64,000 nt of DNA from Brucella tritici. GTDB lineage: Bacteria > Pseudomonadota > Alphaproteobacteria > Rhizobiales > Rhizobiaceae. The stretch is from NCBI RefSeq assembly GCF_008932295.1, contig NZ_WBWA01000014.1, positions 62,001-126,000 on the forward strand, read 5' to 3'. This document shows positions 42,685 to 51,246 of this stretch, piece by piece; within the stretch, counting starts at the first letter, position 1; each line of letters starts with the position of its first letter. The notes below the pieces were generated by a model. That model ran no database searches, was not told the origin of the DNA, and worked only from the letters and a program-made list of their open reading frames with translations. A program made the position numbers and the translations under genes.

Positions 42685-44160
42685 TTATGCCGCTACCCGA
42701 TTGTGGCGATTGCGCCAGAGTTCCTCGGCTCTCTCAAAGAACTGCGCATGGCTTTCGTTTTCTGCGGAGGCCGCCGTCATCATGGCCATGGCTGCTGTCG
42801 CGACGATTGTGTTTTCTGCACGTTTATCCACGGCCGCGCCAGACCAGACGCCGTACCAGTACTCGAATGAACTGAAATTAGAATGCTTGTCGCTGCTCTC
42901 TTTGGAAAGTGTGGGAAGCAACAAATCCGTTTCCCTACCGTCAAGCAGCCTATAAATCATATGGGTTCTATGTGGAACCAGCTCGGCAACGTCGCGGCAG
43001 GTTGAAACGACGGAAATCGATGGGGTGCCAAGAAGCGCGCCCGCATCGCGGTGCAATTCGCGATATGCGGACTGGGTAACACCGAGAAATGTCGCCCCGA
43101 GATTCAACGGATTGAGAAGATGAACGAGACTGTTCATCGATGAACGCGACTCGAACAAAGGGTAAAGCGCCAGCAACGCATAAATCTGAGGAGCGAAACC
43201 AGCTATCGGCATGAAGCAGATGCCGTGCGCTCTCAATGCGCTTTCCGCGAGCGAGTGTGATGTTGCGATCGGCAGATTGATAGCTTCAGCCGCCAATTCA
43301 AGTTTGCCCGAGATTTCACCTGTGCCGCAGTTGCCATGCAGAGCGACGGGATAGCCGGCTCTTGCCACGAGCAAGGCCGAAAGCATGAACCATGGCGATT
43401 GCATGGAGTTCGGTGATAGATAGGCCGGCCAATCCAGAGCAGGCATGTTCAATTCTGCGTCCACGGAATAAATATGTCTCGCTGCACGCACCATGCCTGC
43501 AAGTTCTGGAGCAGTTTCTCCGCGATAATGAATAAGCCGGAGCAACGCACTGATCTGCATCGGATCGGCTTCACCGTTAAAGATCGTCGTGAATGCATCC
43601 TCGGCTTCGGACATTTCGAGAGGACGGGTATGCCCGACCTTCCGTCCGACAACGGCGATGTATTTTGCAAGCCTTCTGAGCGGATCGTTTTCACCCTGGA
43701 TATTGGCGAACTGCGCGGCGAGCTGCTCTGGTGTTGGATGGTTTTCGAGTTCTACGACCTTACGAATACCAAGCGGAGGAGGCGCCGTAATGGTGCTTCG
43801 CTTCCATCCATGGTGTCCTGTGCAGCTCGATTTCGGCAATTCAGTCAGGTCTAGGCTCAGCAGCGTCTCAGCTTCATTCGCCAGCCGCCGCAGACGTCCA
43901 CGCAGGGCTTCTGCTTTCGGCGTCGCTATCATGCTTCGACCAGAACGAACGAGAATAGGATCGTTGAACTTCTCGCGAATCTGACCGAGCAGTCGGCTCA
44001 TAGCCGCAATACTCAAGCCCATCTGCCTGGCAGCACCGCCAACACTGCCTTCCACAAGAAGTGCATCAAGCGCGATCAGCAGGCGCAATTGCCCCAAACG
44101 AAGGCTTTCATTTTCACCTTTCTCCGTTTGTTGCTGCGTTTTCACCGGCTTGCCTGACAT
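42685..44160 (-). CDS. LysR-type DNA-binding domain fused to TrpD2/YbiB-like domain
   Basis: This 491-residue protein has a LysR helix-turn-helix at residues 22-83 (GSVGGAARQMGLSIAAMSRLL, then NDPILVRSGRSM). A linker follows, then a glycosyltransferase-family-3-like region from about 140 to the end. Within it the LHGNCGTGEISGK and MNSLVHLLNPLNLGATFLGV segments match TrpD2/YbiB proteins, which bind nucleic acid and lack anthranilate phosphoribosyltransferase activity. The GTGGDG loop of true TrpD is absent. No LysR ligand domain is present. It diverges from the TonB receptor gene, with an iron control element 35 bp before its start, so it may be iron-regulated or control the locus. Confidence 0.8.
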   Translation of the reverse strand: MSGKPVKTQQQTEKGENESLRLGQLRLLIALDALLVEGSVGGAARQMGLSIAAMSRLLGQIREKFNDPILVRSGRSMIATPKAEALRGRLRRLANEAETLLSLDLTELPKSSCTGHHGWKRSTITAPPPLGIRKVVELENHPTPEQLAAQFANIQGENDPLRRLAKYIAVVGRKVGHTRPLEMSEAEDAFTTIFNGEADPMQISALLRLIHYRGETAPELAGMVRAARHIYSVDAELNMPALDWPAYLSPNSMQSPWFMLSALLVARAGYPVALHGNCGTGEISGKLELAAEAINLPIATSHSLAESALRAHGICFMPIAGFAPQIYALLALYPLFESRSSMNSLVHLLNPLNLGATFLGVTQSAYRELHRDAGALLGTPSISVVSTCRDVAELVPHRTHMIYRLLDGRETDLLLPTLSKESSDKHSNFSSFEYWYGVWSGAAVDKRAENTIVATAAMAMMTAASAENESHAQFFERAEELWRNRHNRVAA

Positions 44161-44194
44161 CGCCTTATTGCCCGTTCATTTGCGGTTTTCGAAA

Positions 44195-44211
44195 TTTAGA
44201 ATGCTTATAAA
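44195..44211. promoter_or_regulatory. Iron control element (Irr box, ICE motif)
   Basis: TTTAGAATGCTTATAAA matches the Rhizobiales ICE consensus TTTAGAA-N3-TTCTAAA with one mismatch. It lies between the divergent LysR-TrpD2 gene and the TonB receptor gene, 73 bp before the latter's ATG. Irr is the main iron regulator using this motif, so the siderophore locus is probably iron-responsive. Confidence 0.7.
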
Positions 44212-44283
44212 ACATGACGATTGACGTCACCTTACTGCCATACATAAGGAGAGTTGAAAACTCAACTTTAAACGGTGACGAAA

Positions 44284-46542
44284 ATGACCAGCTTGTTTCG
44301 GGGATTGTGGGCCAACGGTACACAAAACAGGCGTTGGGCCAGCAAATCGCTCATTTATCGGGCGGTTCTTGCGGGGACCTGTCTTTCTACAACACTACTT
44401 CTGAGCGAAACGATTGCTATTGCGCAAACAGCAACCAGCGCTGCAGAAGAAGCAACTTCAGATGAAGCCGCTGCCAAGAAAAGACAGTCATCTGTGACAG
44501 AAACGGGTATCGAAACAACAGCTGACGGCGCCGTCAAGCTCAATCAGATCGTTGTCACTGCAACCGGGTTCGAACAGAATATCACCGACGCTCCGGCAAG
44601 CATTACGGTGGTTCCTGGCGAAGAATTGGAAAAGGGCGCCTATCGCGATCTAACCGACGCTCTGAAGGACGTTCAGGGCGTTGCTGTCACTGGTTCGGCT
44701 GCCGAACGTGACATATTCATTCGCGGTCTCCCCGGTTCCTATACTCTACTGCTTGTTGACGGCAAGCGCCAAAGCACGCGCGATGCACGTACCAACGGAA
44801 ATTCCGGCTTTGAACAAAGCTTTCTGCCGCCTGCAAATGCTATTGAGCGCATCGAAGTTATTCGCGGCCCTATGTCGTCTCTCTACGGATCCGACGCGAT
44901 GGGTGGTGTTATCAACATCATCACCAAAAAGGTCTCCGACAAGTGGAGCGGTTCTTTCACGGTAGACGGTACGGCGCAGCAACACTCAAAGTTCGGCAAT
45001 TCACTTCAAGGCTCTTACTATATCACGGGACCATTGGTTCCGAACCTCGTCGGCGTGCAGGTCTGGGGTCGCGGACTGAAGCGTCAGGAAGATAAAATCA
45101 TCAACGGAACGCCAGAACAGAAAGATATTGACATCACCGGGCGCGTCACGATCACTCCCAATGAAGATCACGACATCATGCTCGAACTCGGCAAGACACG
45201 TCTTCGCCGTGATTCAACTGTCGGCAACAATATCGACCCAGTCCCCACGCGGGGAACCGCACCAGTCGATACTTACAATTACAACGATCGCGATCACTGG
45301 TCGATCAGCCACACCGGCCGTTGGGGTCCGACCACCTCTGATTTCTCCTTCATGCAGGAAACGGCCCGGCGCAGCAGTTTCTCCTGGGACAAGAAAAGCG
45401 ATAACTTTGTCGAGGCAACCCGGTCTCCGCATATTCGCAACTCCATTCTCGATGGAAAGTTCACCACGCCATTCGAACTCTATGGCAATCACACCCTTGT
45501 AACGGGTGGTCAGTTTATGGACTCAGTTCTGACCGATCAGAATCCAGGTCGCCGCACCGGGTTTGATGAAGAGTTCAGCATCAAGCAGTGGGCACTCTTC
45601 GCGGAAGACGAGTGGTGGCTAACACCAGATTTTGGTTTGACCGGCGGTCTGCGTATGGACCACCATGAGATTTACGGATCGCATTGGAGCCCACGCGGAT
45701 ATGCCGTTTGGCACGTAACGGAACAACTGACCCTTAAGGGTGGTATTTCAACGGGCTTTCGTGCCCCTGAAATCCGGACAATTGCGCCCGGCTACGCTTA
45801 CACGACTGGCGGCGGAAATTGTACCTACGGTCCGAGCGGCACTTGCGGTGTAATTATCGGCGATCCCAATCTGCAACCAGAAAAGAGTACCAGCTATGAA
45901 GCCAGCGCTCTTTGGGACAACCAGGAAGGTCTTCGCCTGGGTGCGACCTATTTCTATACAAAATTCACAGACAAGATCGCCAGCAACATCCAGTATGATC
46001 CGGTAACCGGCGAGCCGCGCCGCTGGGATCAGGATCCAAACTATGTTCTCTACTACAGCTACAACATTGACGAAGCTGTTTTACAGGGCGTGGAACTGAC
46101 AGGTGAATGGGAAGCTACTTCCAGCCTCAACATTCGCGCAAGCTATACCTATACGGATTCCGAGCAGAAGACCGGCGAATATGCCGGGTTGCCGCTAGCT
46201 CGCACACCCAAGCATATGGCAAGTATCCGCGCCGACTGGATGACCCCGGTCGATGGGCTCAAGGCCTGGGCCTCCGGGAACTACCATGGCGAGGAAATCA
46301 ATGCTGGCCTGCGCATTGGCACTGTTGGTGAACCCTATGCCTACAATGACAAAGGCAACGTTATTGCTCGCAAGTACAAAGCTTATGCGACATTCGACAT
46401 CGGCGGTTCGTATGATTTCAGCGAAAATGTAACCCTCAATGCAGCCGTCTATAATATCTTCGATAAAAAGACGACTGTCGACGAACTCAACAACGTCGTT
46501 GAGGGTCGCCGCCTCTGGGTCGGCATGACCTCCCGCTTCTAG
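44284..46542 (+). CDS. TonB-dependent siderophore receptor (catecholate type)
   Basis: This 752-residue outer-membrane protein has a signal peptide (to about residue 44, ending AIA), a TonB box (IVVTA at about 89-93), a plug domain (AERDIFIRGLPGSY, EVIRGPMSSLYGSDAMGGVIN) and a 22-strand barrel ending in the typical aromatic residue (WVGMTSRF). The GFRAPEIRTIAPG and DPNLQPEKSTSYE motifs are those of FepA/BfrA-type catecholate receptors. The neighbouring esterase and siderophore ABC transporter support ferric-catecholate uptake. The ATG at 44284 follows GGTGACGAAA. A hairpin at 44252-44267 lies in the leader. Confidence 0.92.
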   Translation: MTSLFRGLWANGTQNRRWASKSLIYRAVLAGTCLSTTLLLSETIAIAQTATSAAEEATSDEAAAKKRQSSVTETGIETTADGAVKLNQIVVTATGFEQNITDAPASITVVPGEELEKGAYRDLTDALKDVQGVAVTGSAAERDIFIRGLPGSYTLLLVDGKRQSTRDARTNGNSGFEQSFLPPANAIERIEVIRGPMSSLYGSDAMGGVINIITKKVSDKWSGSFTVDGTAQQHSKFGNSLQGSYYITGPLVPNLVGVQVWGRGLKRQEDKIINGTPEQKDIDITGRVTITPNEDHDIMLELGKTRLRRDSTVGNNIDPVPTRGTAPVDTYNYNDRDHWSISHTGRWGPTTSDFSFMQETARRSSFSWDKKSDNFVEATRSPHIRNSILDGKFTTPFELYGNHTLVTGGQFMDSVLTDQNPGRRTGFDEEFSIKQWALFAEDEWWLTPDFGLTGGLRMDHHEIYGSHWSPRGYAVWHVTEQLTLKGGISTGFRAPEIRTIAPGYAYTTGGGNCTYGPSGTCGVIIGDPNLQPEKSTSYEASALWDNQEGLRLGATYFYTKFTDKIASNIQYDPVTGEPRRWDQDPNYVLYYSYNIDEAVLQGVELTGEWEATSSLNIRASYTYTDSEQKTGEYAGLPLARTPKHMASIRADWMTPVDGLKAWASGNYHGEEINAGLRIGTVGEPYAYNDKGNVIARKYKAYATFDIGGSYDFSENVTLNAAVYNIFDKKTTVDELNNVVEGRRLWVGMTSRF

Positions 46543-46554
46543 GATCGTAACAAC

Positions 46555-46584
46555 AAGACGTCTGCCAGCAATGGCGGGCGTCTT
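46555..46584 (+). terminator. Terminator-like hairpin after the TonB receptor gene
   Basis: AAGACGTCTGCC can pair with GGCGGGCGTCTT over a 6-base loop if two G-U pairs are allowed. A weak T tract follows. It may partly reduce read-through into the esterase gene. Confidence 0.55.
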
Positions 46585-46603
46585 TCCATGAATGGATGCT
46601 CAT

Positions 46604-47500
46604 ATGAGCGTACTGACGAATATCGTAAAAAAGATGCACCTGATGATGGCAGGGGTACTAGCAGCTTCCGCTGCGCAGGCTGCTGAGCCAACCACCTCGT
46701 CCTTTGACATGGAAGCCAACGGCATCGCCTATCGTATATTCATCGCTGCACCGCAGGAAGCTGCACCCGAAGGCGGTTATCCGGTCATATATTTGGTCGA
46801 TGGCAATCGTATGTTGCCGATCGCGGCAAAACTCATGGCAGAGAACTCCGCCCTAAAGGCTGTATTTGTCGGTATCGGCTACCCGACTGACGATCAGGAA
46901 GAAATTGTTCGCCTGAGATATTTCGACCTCACACCTCCAACCCCTGACGATCTAATCCCCGTTCATTTCAACGTACCGAAGACCGGGGGACGAGATGCGT
47001 TCTTCGATTTTATCGACAATAAGGTAAAGCCCGAAGTCGAGAAGCGTTTCAATGTTGATAAAAGCCGGCAAGCCCTGTTCGGCCATTCCCTGGGCGGATT
47101 GTTCACCCTTTACGCCCTGTTCAACCACACGGAATCCTTCCAGATCTATAGTGCGGCAGATCCATCAATCTGGTGGAACGACCGCTCAATTCTAACAGAT
47201 AAAGATCAGTTCATCACGCGCTTCAAGATTGCCCCTCGCCCGATCCGTTTGCTTATAGAAACCTCCGGCAAGCGCGGGAGCCGCCCCGGTCAGACGAAGC
47301 AGGACAATGAACGGCTTAAAAAACTCCGTGGCGGACCTTCCGGTTCAGACGTCTTCAAAGAGCTTTCAGAATTATCGCAGATGGATGCTGCCTTTCGTCG
47401 TTTCGAAGATGAAAGTCACGGCTCGATGATCCCGCTCACCGTTGAAGACAGCCTCAATTTCATTCTGCTCGGCAAAAACCCCGAGGCAAAAAACAACTGA
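46604..47500 (+). CDS. Periplasmic siderophore esterase (IroE/Fes-like alpha/beta hydrolase)
   Basis: This 298-residue esterase of the IroE/YbbA type has a signal peptide ending AQA. The nucleophile elbow GHSLGG (FGHSLGGLFTLYALF) supplies the catalytic Ser, and SHGSMIP supplies the His near residue 270. Such enzymes cleave tricatecholate siderophores so iron can be released. The start at 46604 has a weak site; ATG 46592 would add four residues. It lies between the receptor and the binding protein, so it works with both. The siderophore identity is not shown. Confidence 0.85.
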   Translation: MSVLTNIVKKMHLMMAGVLAASAAQAAEPTTSSFDMEANGIAYRIFIAAPQEAAPEGGYPVIYLVDGNRMLPIAAKLMAENSALKAVFVGIGYPTDDQEEIVRLRYFDLTPPTPDDLIPVHFNVPKTGGRDAFFDFIDNKVKPEVEKRFNVDKSRQALFGHSLGGLFTLYALFNHTESFQIYSAADPSIWWNDRSILTDKDQFITRFKIAPRPIRLLIETSGKRGSRPGQTKQDNERLKKLRGGPSGSDVFKELSELSQMDAAFRRFEDESHGSMIPLTVEDSLNFILLGKNPEAKNN

Positions 47501-47573
47501 ATTTTGTCTCTCCGTCTTTGACGGAGAAGATACTTGACTGTAAAGCACAGGATTGATGAAAGGATCGAACACC

Positions 47574-48503
47574 ATGCCGAATATCGCTCAACAAGTTACA
47601 CGCTTGTGTGGCGCCGCCATCATGGCGCTGGGCATTGCTGCAACTGCAAATGCTGCGGGTCTAACCATCAAGCATGCTCAGGGTGAGACAGCGGTGCCAG
47701 CCTCACCGGCAAAGGTATTGATTTTCGATCTCGGCACTCTCGACAATCTGGACCGCCTTGGTATCAAGGTAAGCGGTGTTCCAAGCGGCATATCCTTCCC
47801 TGAATATCTTAAGAAATATCAGAGCGACGATTATGCGAAAATCGGCACATTGTTCGAACCGGACTATGAAGCCGTCAATGCAGCAGAGCCGGACCTGATC
47901 ATCGTAGCGGGTCGCTCGGCCGCGAAATATGGTGAGCTTTCAAAAATTGCTCCCACCATCGATCTGACGACCAACGCGAAGAACTTCATCGCCGATACGG
48001 AAGCCAATGTCGAGAAACTTGGCCAGATTTTCGGGAAGGAAACAGAAGCGAAGGCGGAAGCCGAGAAGCTTGATGCCTCACTCGCTGCATTGAAGGAAAA
48101 GGCCGCCAACAAGGGCACCGGCCTTCTGATCCTCACTTCCGGTGGCAAGATTAGCGCTTATGGTCCCGGATCACGCTTCGGCGTCCTGCATGACAGCTTC
48201 GGGGTCAAGCCCGCAGCACCGGACCTTTCCATCGGTAATCATGGCCAGCCCGTCAGCTCGGAATTCATCCTCGAAACCAATCCCGACTGGCTGTTCGTCA
48301 TAGACCGCGATGCGGCCATTGGTCGTGAAGGCAATTCAGCCAAGCAAGTTCTCGACAACGAACTCGTGCGCCAGACCAATGCCTGGAAAAAGGATCAGCT
48401 TGTCTATCTGAACGCTCAAAACTGGTATCTGATCGGCGGTGGCCTCGGCGCGCTTCACAGCACGATCGATCAGCTGTCACAGGCTTTCGACAAAGCGAAG
48501 TAA
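47574..48503 (+). CDS. Siderophore ABC transporter substrate-binding protein (CeuE/FatB-like)
   Basis: This 309-residue protein has a signal peptide to about residue 28. The FecB-type fold includes ILIFDLGTLDNLDRLGIKVSGV-like segments (noted: DLGTLDNLDRLGI), AEPDLIIVAGRSA, a central helix (DTEANVEKLGQIFGKETEAKAEAEKLDASL) and ISAYGPGSRFGVLHD near residue 190. It resembles CeuE/FatB binding proteins for catecholate siderophores. The ATG at 47574 follows AAGGA. A stable hairpin follows the gene, which typically raises the amount of binding protein. Confidence 0.9.
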   Translation: MPNIAQQVTRLCGAAIMALGIAATANAAGLTIKHAQGETAVPASPAKVLIFDLGTLDNLDRLGIKVSGVPSGISFPEYLKKYQSDDYAKIGTLFEPDYEAVNAAEPDLIIVAGRSAAKYGELSKIAPTIDLTTNAKNFIADTEANVEKLGQIFGKETEAKAEAEKLDASLAALKEKAANKGTGLLILTSGGKISAYGPGSRFGVLHDSFGVKPAAPDLSIGNHGQPVSSEFILETNPDWLFVIDRDAAIGREGNSAKQVLDNELVRQTNAWKKDQLVYLNAQNWYLIGGGLGALHSTIDQLSQAFDKAK

Positions 48504-48526
48504 CAGTTTTCCAAACCCAATCCGGT

Positions 48527-48548
48527 CGGGCCACCCATCGGTGGCCCG
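48527..48548 (+). promoter_or_regulatory. Intercistronic stem-loop after siderophore binding-protein gene
   Basis: CGGGCCACC pairs with GGTGGCCCG over a 4-base loop, with no T tract after it. It lies 23 bp after the binding-protein stop and 28 bp before the permease start. It probably stabilises the upstream message. Confidence 0.6.
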
Positions 48549-48576
48549 AATTCGCGATCAGGCAACAGAACAGGAA

Positions 48577-49545
48577 ATGAGCTTGAAGGGACTTGCAGCA
48601 GCCGTAGCCGTTGTTGCCGTACTGGCTGTCATCAGCCTGTTAATCGGCGTCAGCGATGTGTCGCTGGGCACACTTTTCGGAGCCGGAAGAACCGACCGCG
48701 CAGCCGAAGTTTTGCTCATCAGCCGCATTCCACGCACCCTTGCAATCATTCTGGCGGGCATGTCGATGGCCGTTTCAGGCATGATCATGCAGATGCTGAC
48801 ACGCAACCGTTTCGTTGAACCATCGACGGCTGGCACAGTGGAATCTGCCAGTCTCGGCATTCTTCTGGTGATATTATTTGCACCCGAAACGCCTGTAATC
48901 GGCAAAATGCTGGTTGCTTCTGTCACAGCGCTTGCCGGAACCGCCCTCTTTCTTCGTATTCTTCGCGCGATTCCGTTGCGGTCCGTACTTGTGGTGCCCT
49001 TGGTCGGCCTCATGCTTGGTGGTGTCGTCAGTGCAATCACTACTTTCATTGCTTACCGCTTCGATCTCCTGCAATCGCTCAACTCTTGGACAACCGGCGA
49101 TTTTTCAGGTGTCCTCCGTGGCCGCTATGAACTCTTATGGCTTGCATTTTTCCTGACCGTTATCGCCTACTTCGCCGCCGACCGCTTCACGGTCGCAGGA
49201 CTGGGCGAAGATTTTACCACCAATCTTGGCCTCAATTACCGGCGCGTGGTTACGCTTGGCCTCGTCATCGTTTCAATGGTCAGCGCATCAGTCGTTGTGA
49301 CTGTGGGCATGATACCTTTCCTAGGTCTTATCGTCCCAAACGTAGTCAGCATGTTCATTGGAGACAATATGCGGCGCGCGGTGCCCTGGGTGGCAGTTCT
49401 TGGCGCTGGGCTCGTTCTTACCTGCGATATTGTTGGGCGGCTGGTCCGCTTCCCTTACGAAATTCCAATCGGCACGATGATGGGAGTCGTGGGAAGCATC
49501 TTATTCCTCTACCTTCTGTTGCGGCGAGGTTCACGCCTTGCTTAA
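48577..49545 (+). CDS. Iron-siderophore ABC permease (FecCD family), first subunit
   Basis: This 322-residue membrane protein has about nine helices and the FecCD motifs RIPRTLAIILAGMSMAVSGMIMQ (residues 50-72), VEPSTAGTVESASLGILL near 81, and the coupling loop GMIPFLGLIVPNVVSMFIG near 248. The ATG at 48577 follows an AGGA site; the longer frame is not supported. It overlaps the next permease gene by eight bases. It carries the iron-siderophore complex across the inner membrane. Confidence 0.92.
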   Translation: MSLKGLAAAVAVVAVLAVISLLIGVSDVSLGTLFGAGRTDRAAEVLLISRIPRTLAIILAGMSMAVSGMIMQMLTRNRFVEPSTAGTVESASLGILLVILFAPETPVIGKMLVASVTALAGTALFLRILRAIPLRSVLVVPLVGLMLGGVVSAITTFIAYRFDLLQSLNSWTTGDFSGVLRGRYELLWLAFFLTVIAYFAADRFTVAGLGEDFTTNLGLNYRRVVTLGLVIVSMVSASVVVTVGMIPFLGLIVPNVVSMFIGDNMRRAVPWVAVLGAGLVLTCDIVGRLVRFPYEIPIGTMMGVVGSILFLYLLLRRGSRLA

Positions 49546-50491
49546 ACGTCCTAGTTTGGTTCTCCTGCTGCTTTGCGTGCTCGCTCTCGTTGCGATGGCA
49601 GCATTCATGACAATCGGCGCAAAAGGAAGCTGGTCTTTCATCCTGTCCTTCCGTGGGACCAAGCTTGCGGCTATGGTACTGGTCGCATACTCGATTGCCG
49701 TTTCAACGGTGTTGTTCCAAACTGTTACGAACAACCGTATCCTGACCCCTTCGATCATGGGGTTCGACGCGCTCTATATCCTGATCCAGACATTGGTGAT
49801 TTTCTTCTTCGGCGCCGTCCAGATCGATTGGATCGGACCGAATATTCGCTTTCTGGCAGAAACCGCTATCATGGTGGTTTTCGCTAGCGCACTCTATTAC
49901 TGGCTCTTCTCCGGAGCAACGCGCAGCCTGCATCTCGTTATGCTTGTCGGCATTGTTTGCGGTGTTTTTTTCCGCAGCATTTCCAACCTGATGCAGCGGA
50001 TGCTTGATCCAAATCTTTTCGCTGTCCTGCAAGACCGCTTTTTCGCCAGCTTCAACACCGTCAATAGCGACATTCTGATTATGTCAGCCGTCATCGTTGC
50101 TGCAGTTTCGCTCTACGGTCTGCGCTTCATCTATATCTTTGACGTCCTGTCACTCGGTAGGGATCCGGCAATCAATCTGGGCGTCGATCATCGGCGCATC
50201 GTGCGTAAAATCCTGTTCATGGTCACGGTGCTGGTTTCGGTTTCCACCGCACTGGTAGGGCCGATTACCTTTTTCGGTCTTCTGGTCGCCAATCTAGCTT
50301 ACATGCTTGCCGGTTCGGCAAAACACCGGTTTATCCTGCCTATAGCCGTCTTGCTTGCAATCCTTTGCATTGTTGGCGGACAGACTATTCTTGAACGTGT
50401 TTTCTCGTTCAACACCGCACTCAGTGTCATCATCGAGTTTCTGGGCGGCCTCGTCTTCATCATCCTTCTCGTCAGGGGGCACGCACGTTGA
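49538..50491 (+). CDS. Iron-siderophore ABC permease (FecCD family), second subunit
   Basis: This 317-residue membrane protein starts at a TTG that overlaps the previous gene, with GCGAGG eight bases before it. FecCD features are RGTKLAAMVLVAYSIAVSTVLFQ near residue 32, NRILTPSIMGFDALYILIQT and the coupling loop GPITFFGLLVANLAYML near 247. It pairs with the preceding permease as a heterodimer. The stop overlaps the TTG of the ATPase gene. Confidence 0.92.
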   Translation: MLKRPSLVLLLLCVLALVAMAAFMTIGAKGSWSFILSFRGTKLAAMVLVAYSIAVSTVLFQTVTNNRILTPSIMGFDALYILIQTLVIFFFGAVQIDWIGPNIRFLAETAIMVVFASALYYWLFSGATRSLHLVMLVGIVCGVFFRSISNLMQRMLDPNLFAVLQDRFFASFNTVNSDILIMSAVIVAAVSLYGLRFIYIFDVLSLGRDPAINLGVDHRRIVRKILFMVTVLVSVSTALVGPITFFGLLVANLAYMLAGSAKHRFILPIAVLLAILCIVGGQTILERVFSFNTALSVIIEFLGGLVFIILLVRGHAR

Positions 50492-51246
50492 TAGAAATCA
50501 GCCAAGTCAGCAAATCCTACAACGGCACGTTTGTCGTCGATGAAGTGACTCTAAAACTACCTGCTTGCGGCATAACCTCGATCATCGGACCGAATGGTGC
50601 TGGAAAATCCACCTTACTCTCCATGGTCAGCCGTCTGCTGCCTATGGATAAAGGCCGTGTGACCGTAGACGGGCTCGATGTTTCAACGACATCCGGTGAT
50701 GTACTGGCAAAGCGCCTGTCGATCCTGCGGCAAGAAAATGCAATCAATTCCCGCCTGACCGTGCGTGACCTGGTAACTTTTGGCCGTTACCCTTATTCCA
50801 AAGGCCGCCCAAACAGCGAAGATCGCAAACATGTCGAGCAGGCCATCGGATATCTTGGCCTTGGCGATCTGAGCGGACGCTTTCTGGATGAGCTTTCAGG
50901 AGGACAACGCCAGCGCGCATTCGTGGCGATGGTGTTATGCCAGGATACAGATTATGTGCTGCTGGATGAACCGCTCAACAATCTCGATATGAAGCATTCC
51001 GCTTCAATGATGAAGCTGTTGCGGCGGGCTGCAGACGAACTTGGGAAAACCGTCGTTCTGGTTCTGCACGACATCAATTTCGCATCGTGCTATTCCGACC
51101 ATATAGTCGCCATGCGTCACGGCAAGGTCGTCCATCAGGGAAGCCCGGATGAACTCATTCATCCAGAAATTCTTGCAGACATTTATGAGATGGAGATTGC
51201 CGTCGAAATCATCGGCGGCAAGCGCATTGGCGTGTATTATCTTTAA
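50488..51246 (+). CDS. Iron-siderophore ABC ATP-binding protein (FecE family)
   Basis: This 252-residue ATPase has Walker A GPNGAGKST (residues 34-42), signature LSGGQRQRAFVAMVL and Walker B DYVLLDEPLNNLD, all typical of the FepC/FecE family. The TTG start overlaps the permease stop and follows AGGGGG. Its stop codon overlaps the stop of the convergent M14 peptidase gene by two bases (51243-51246). It is the last gene of the siderophore locus. Confidence 0.94.
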   Translation: MIEISQVSKSYNGTFVVDEVTLKLPACGITSIIGPNGAGKSTLLSMVSRLLPMDKGRVTVDGLDVSTTSGDVLAKRLSILRQENAINSRLTVRDLVTFGRYPYSKGRPNSEDRKHVEQAIGYLGLGDLSGRFLDELSGGQRQRAFVAMVLCQDTDYVLLDEPLNNLDMKHSASMMKLLRRAADELGKTVVLVLHDINFASCYSDHIVAMRHGKVVHQGSPDELIHPEILADIYEMEIAVEIIGGKRIGVYYL

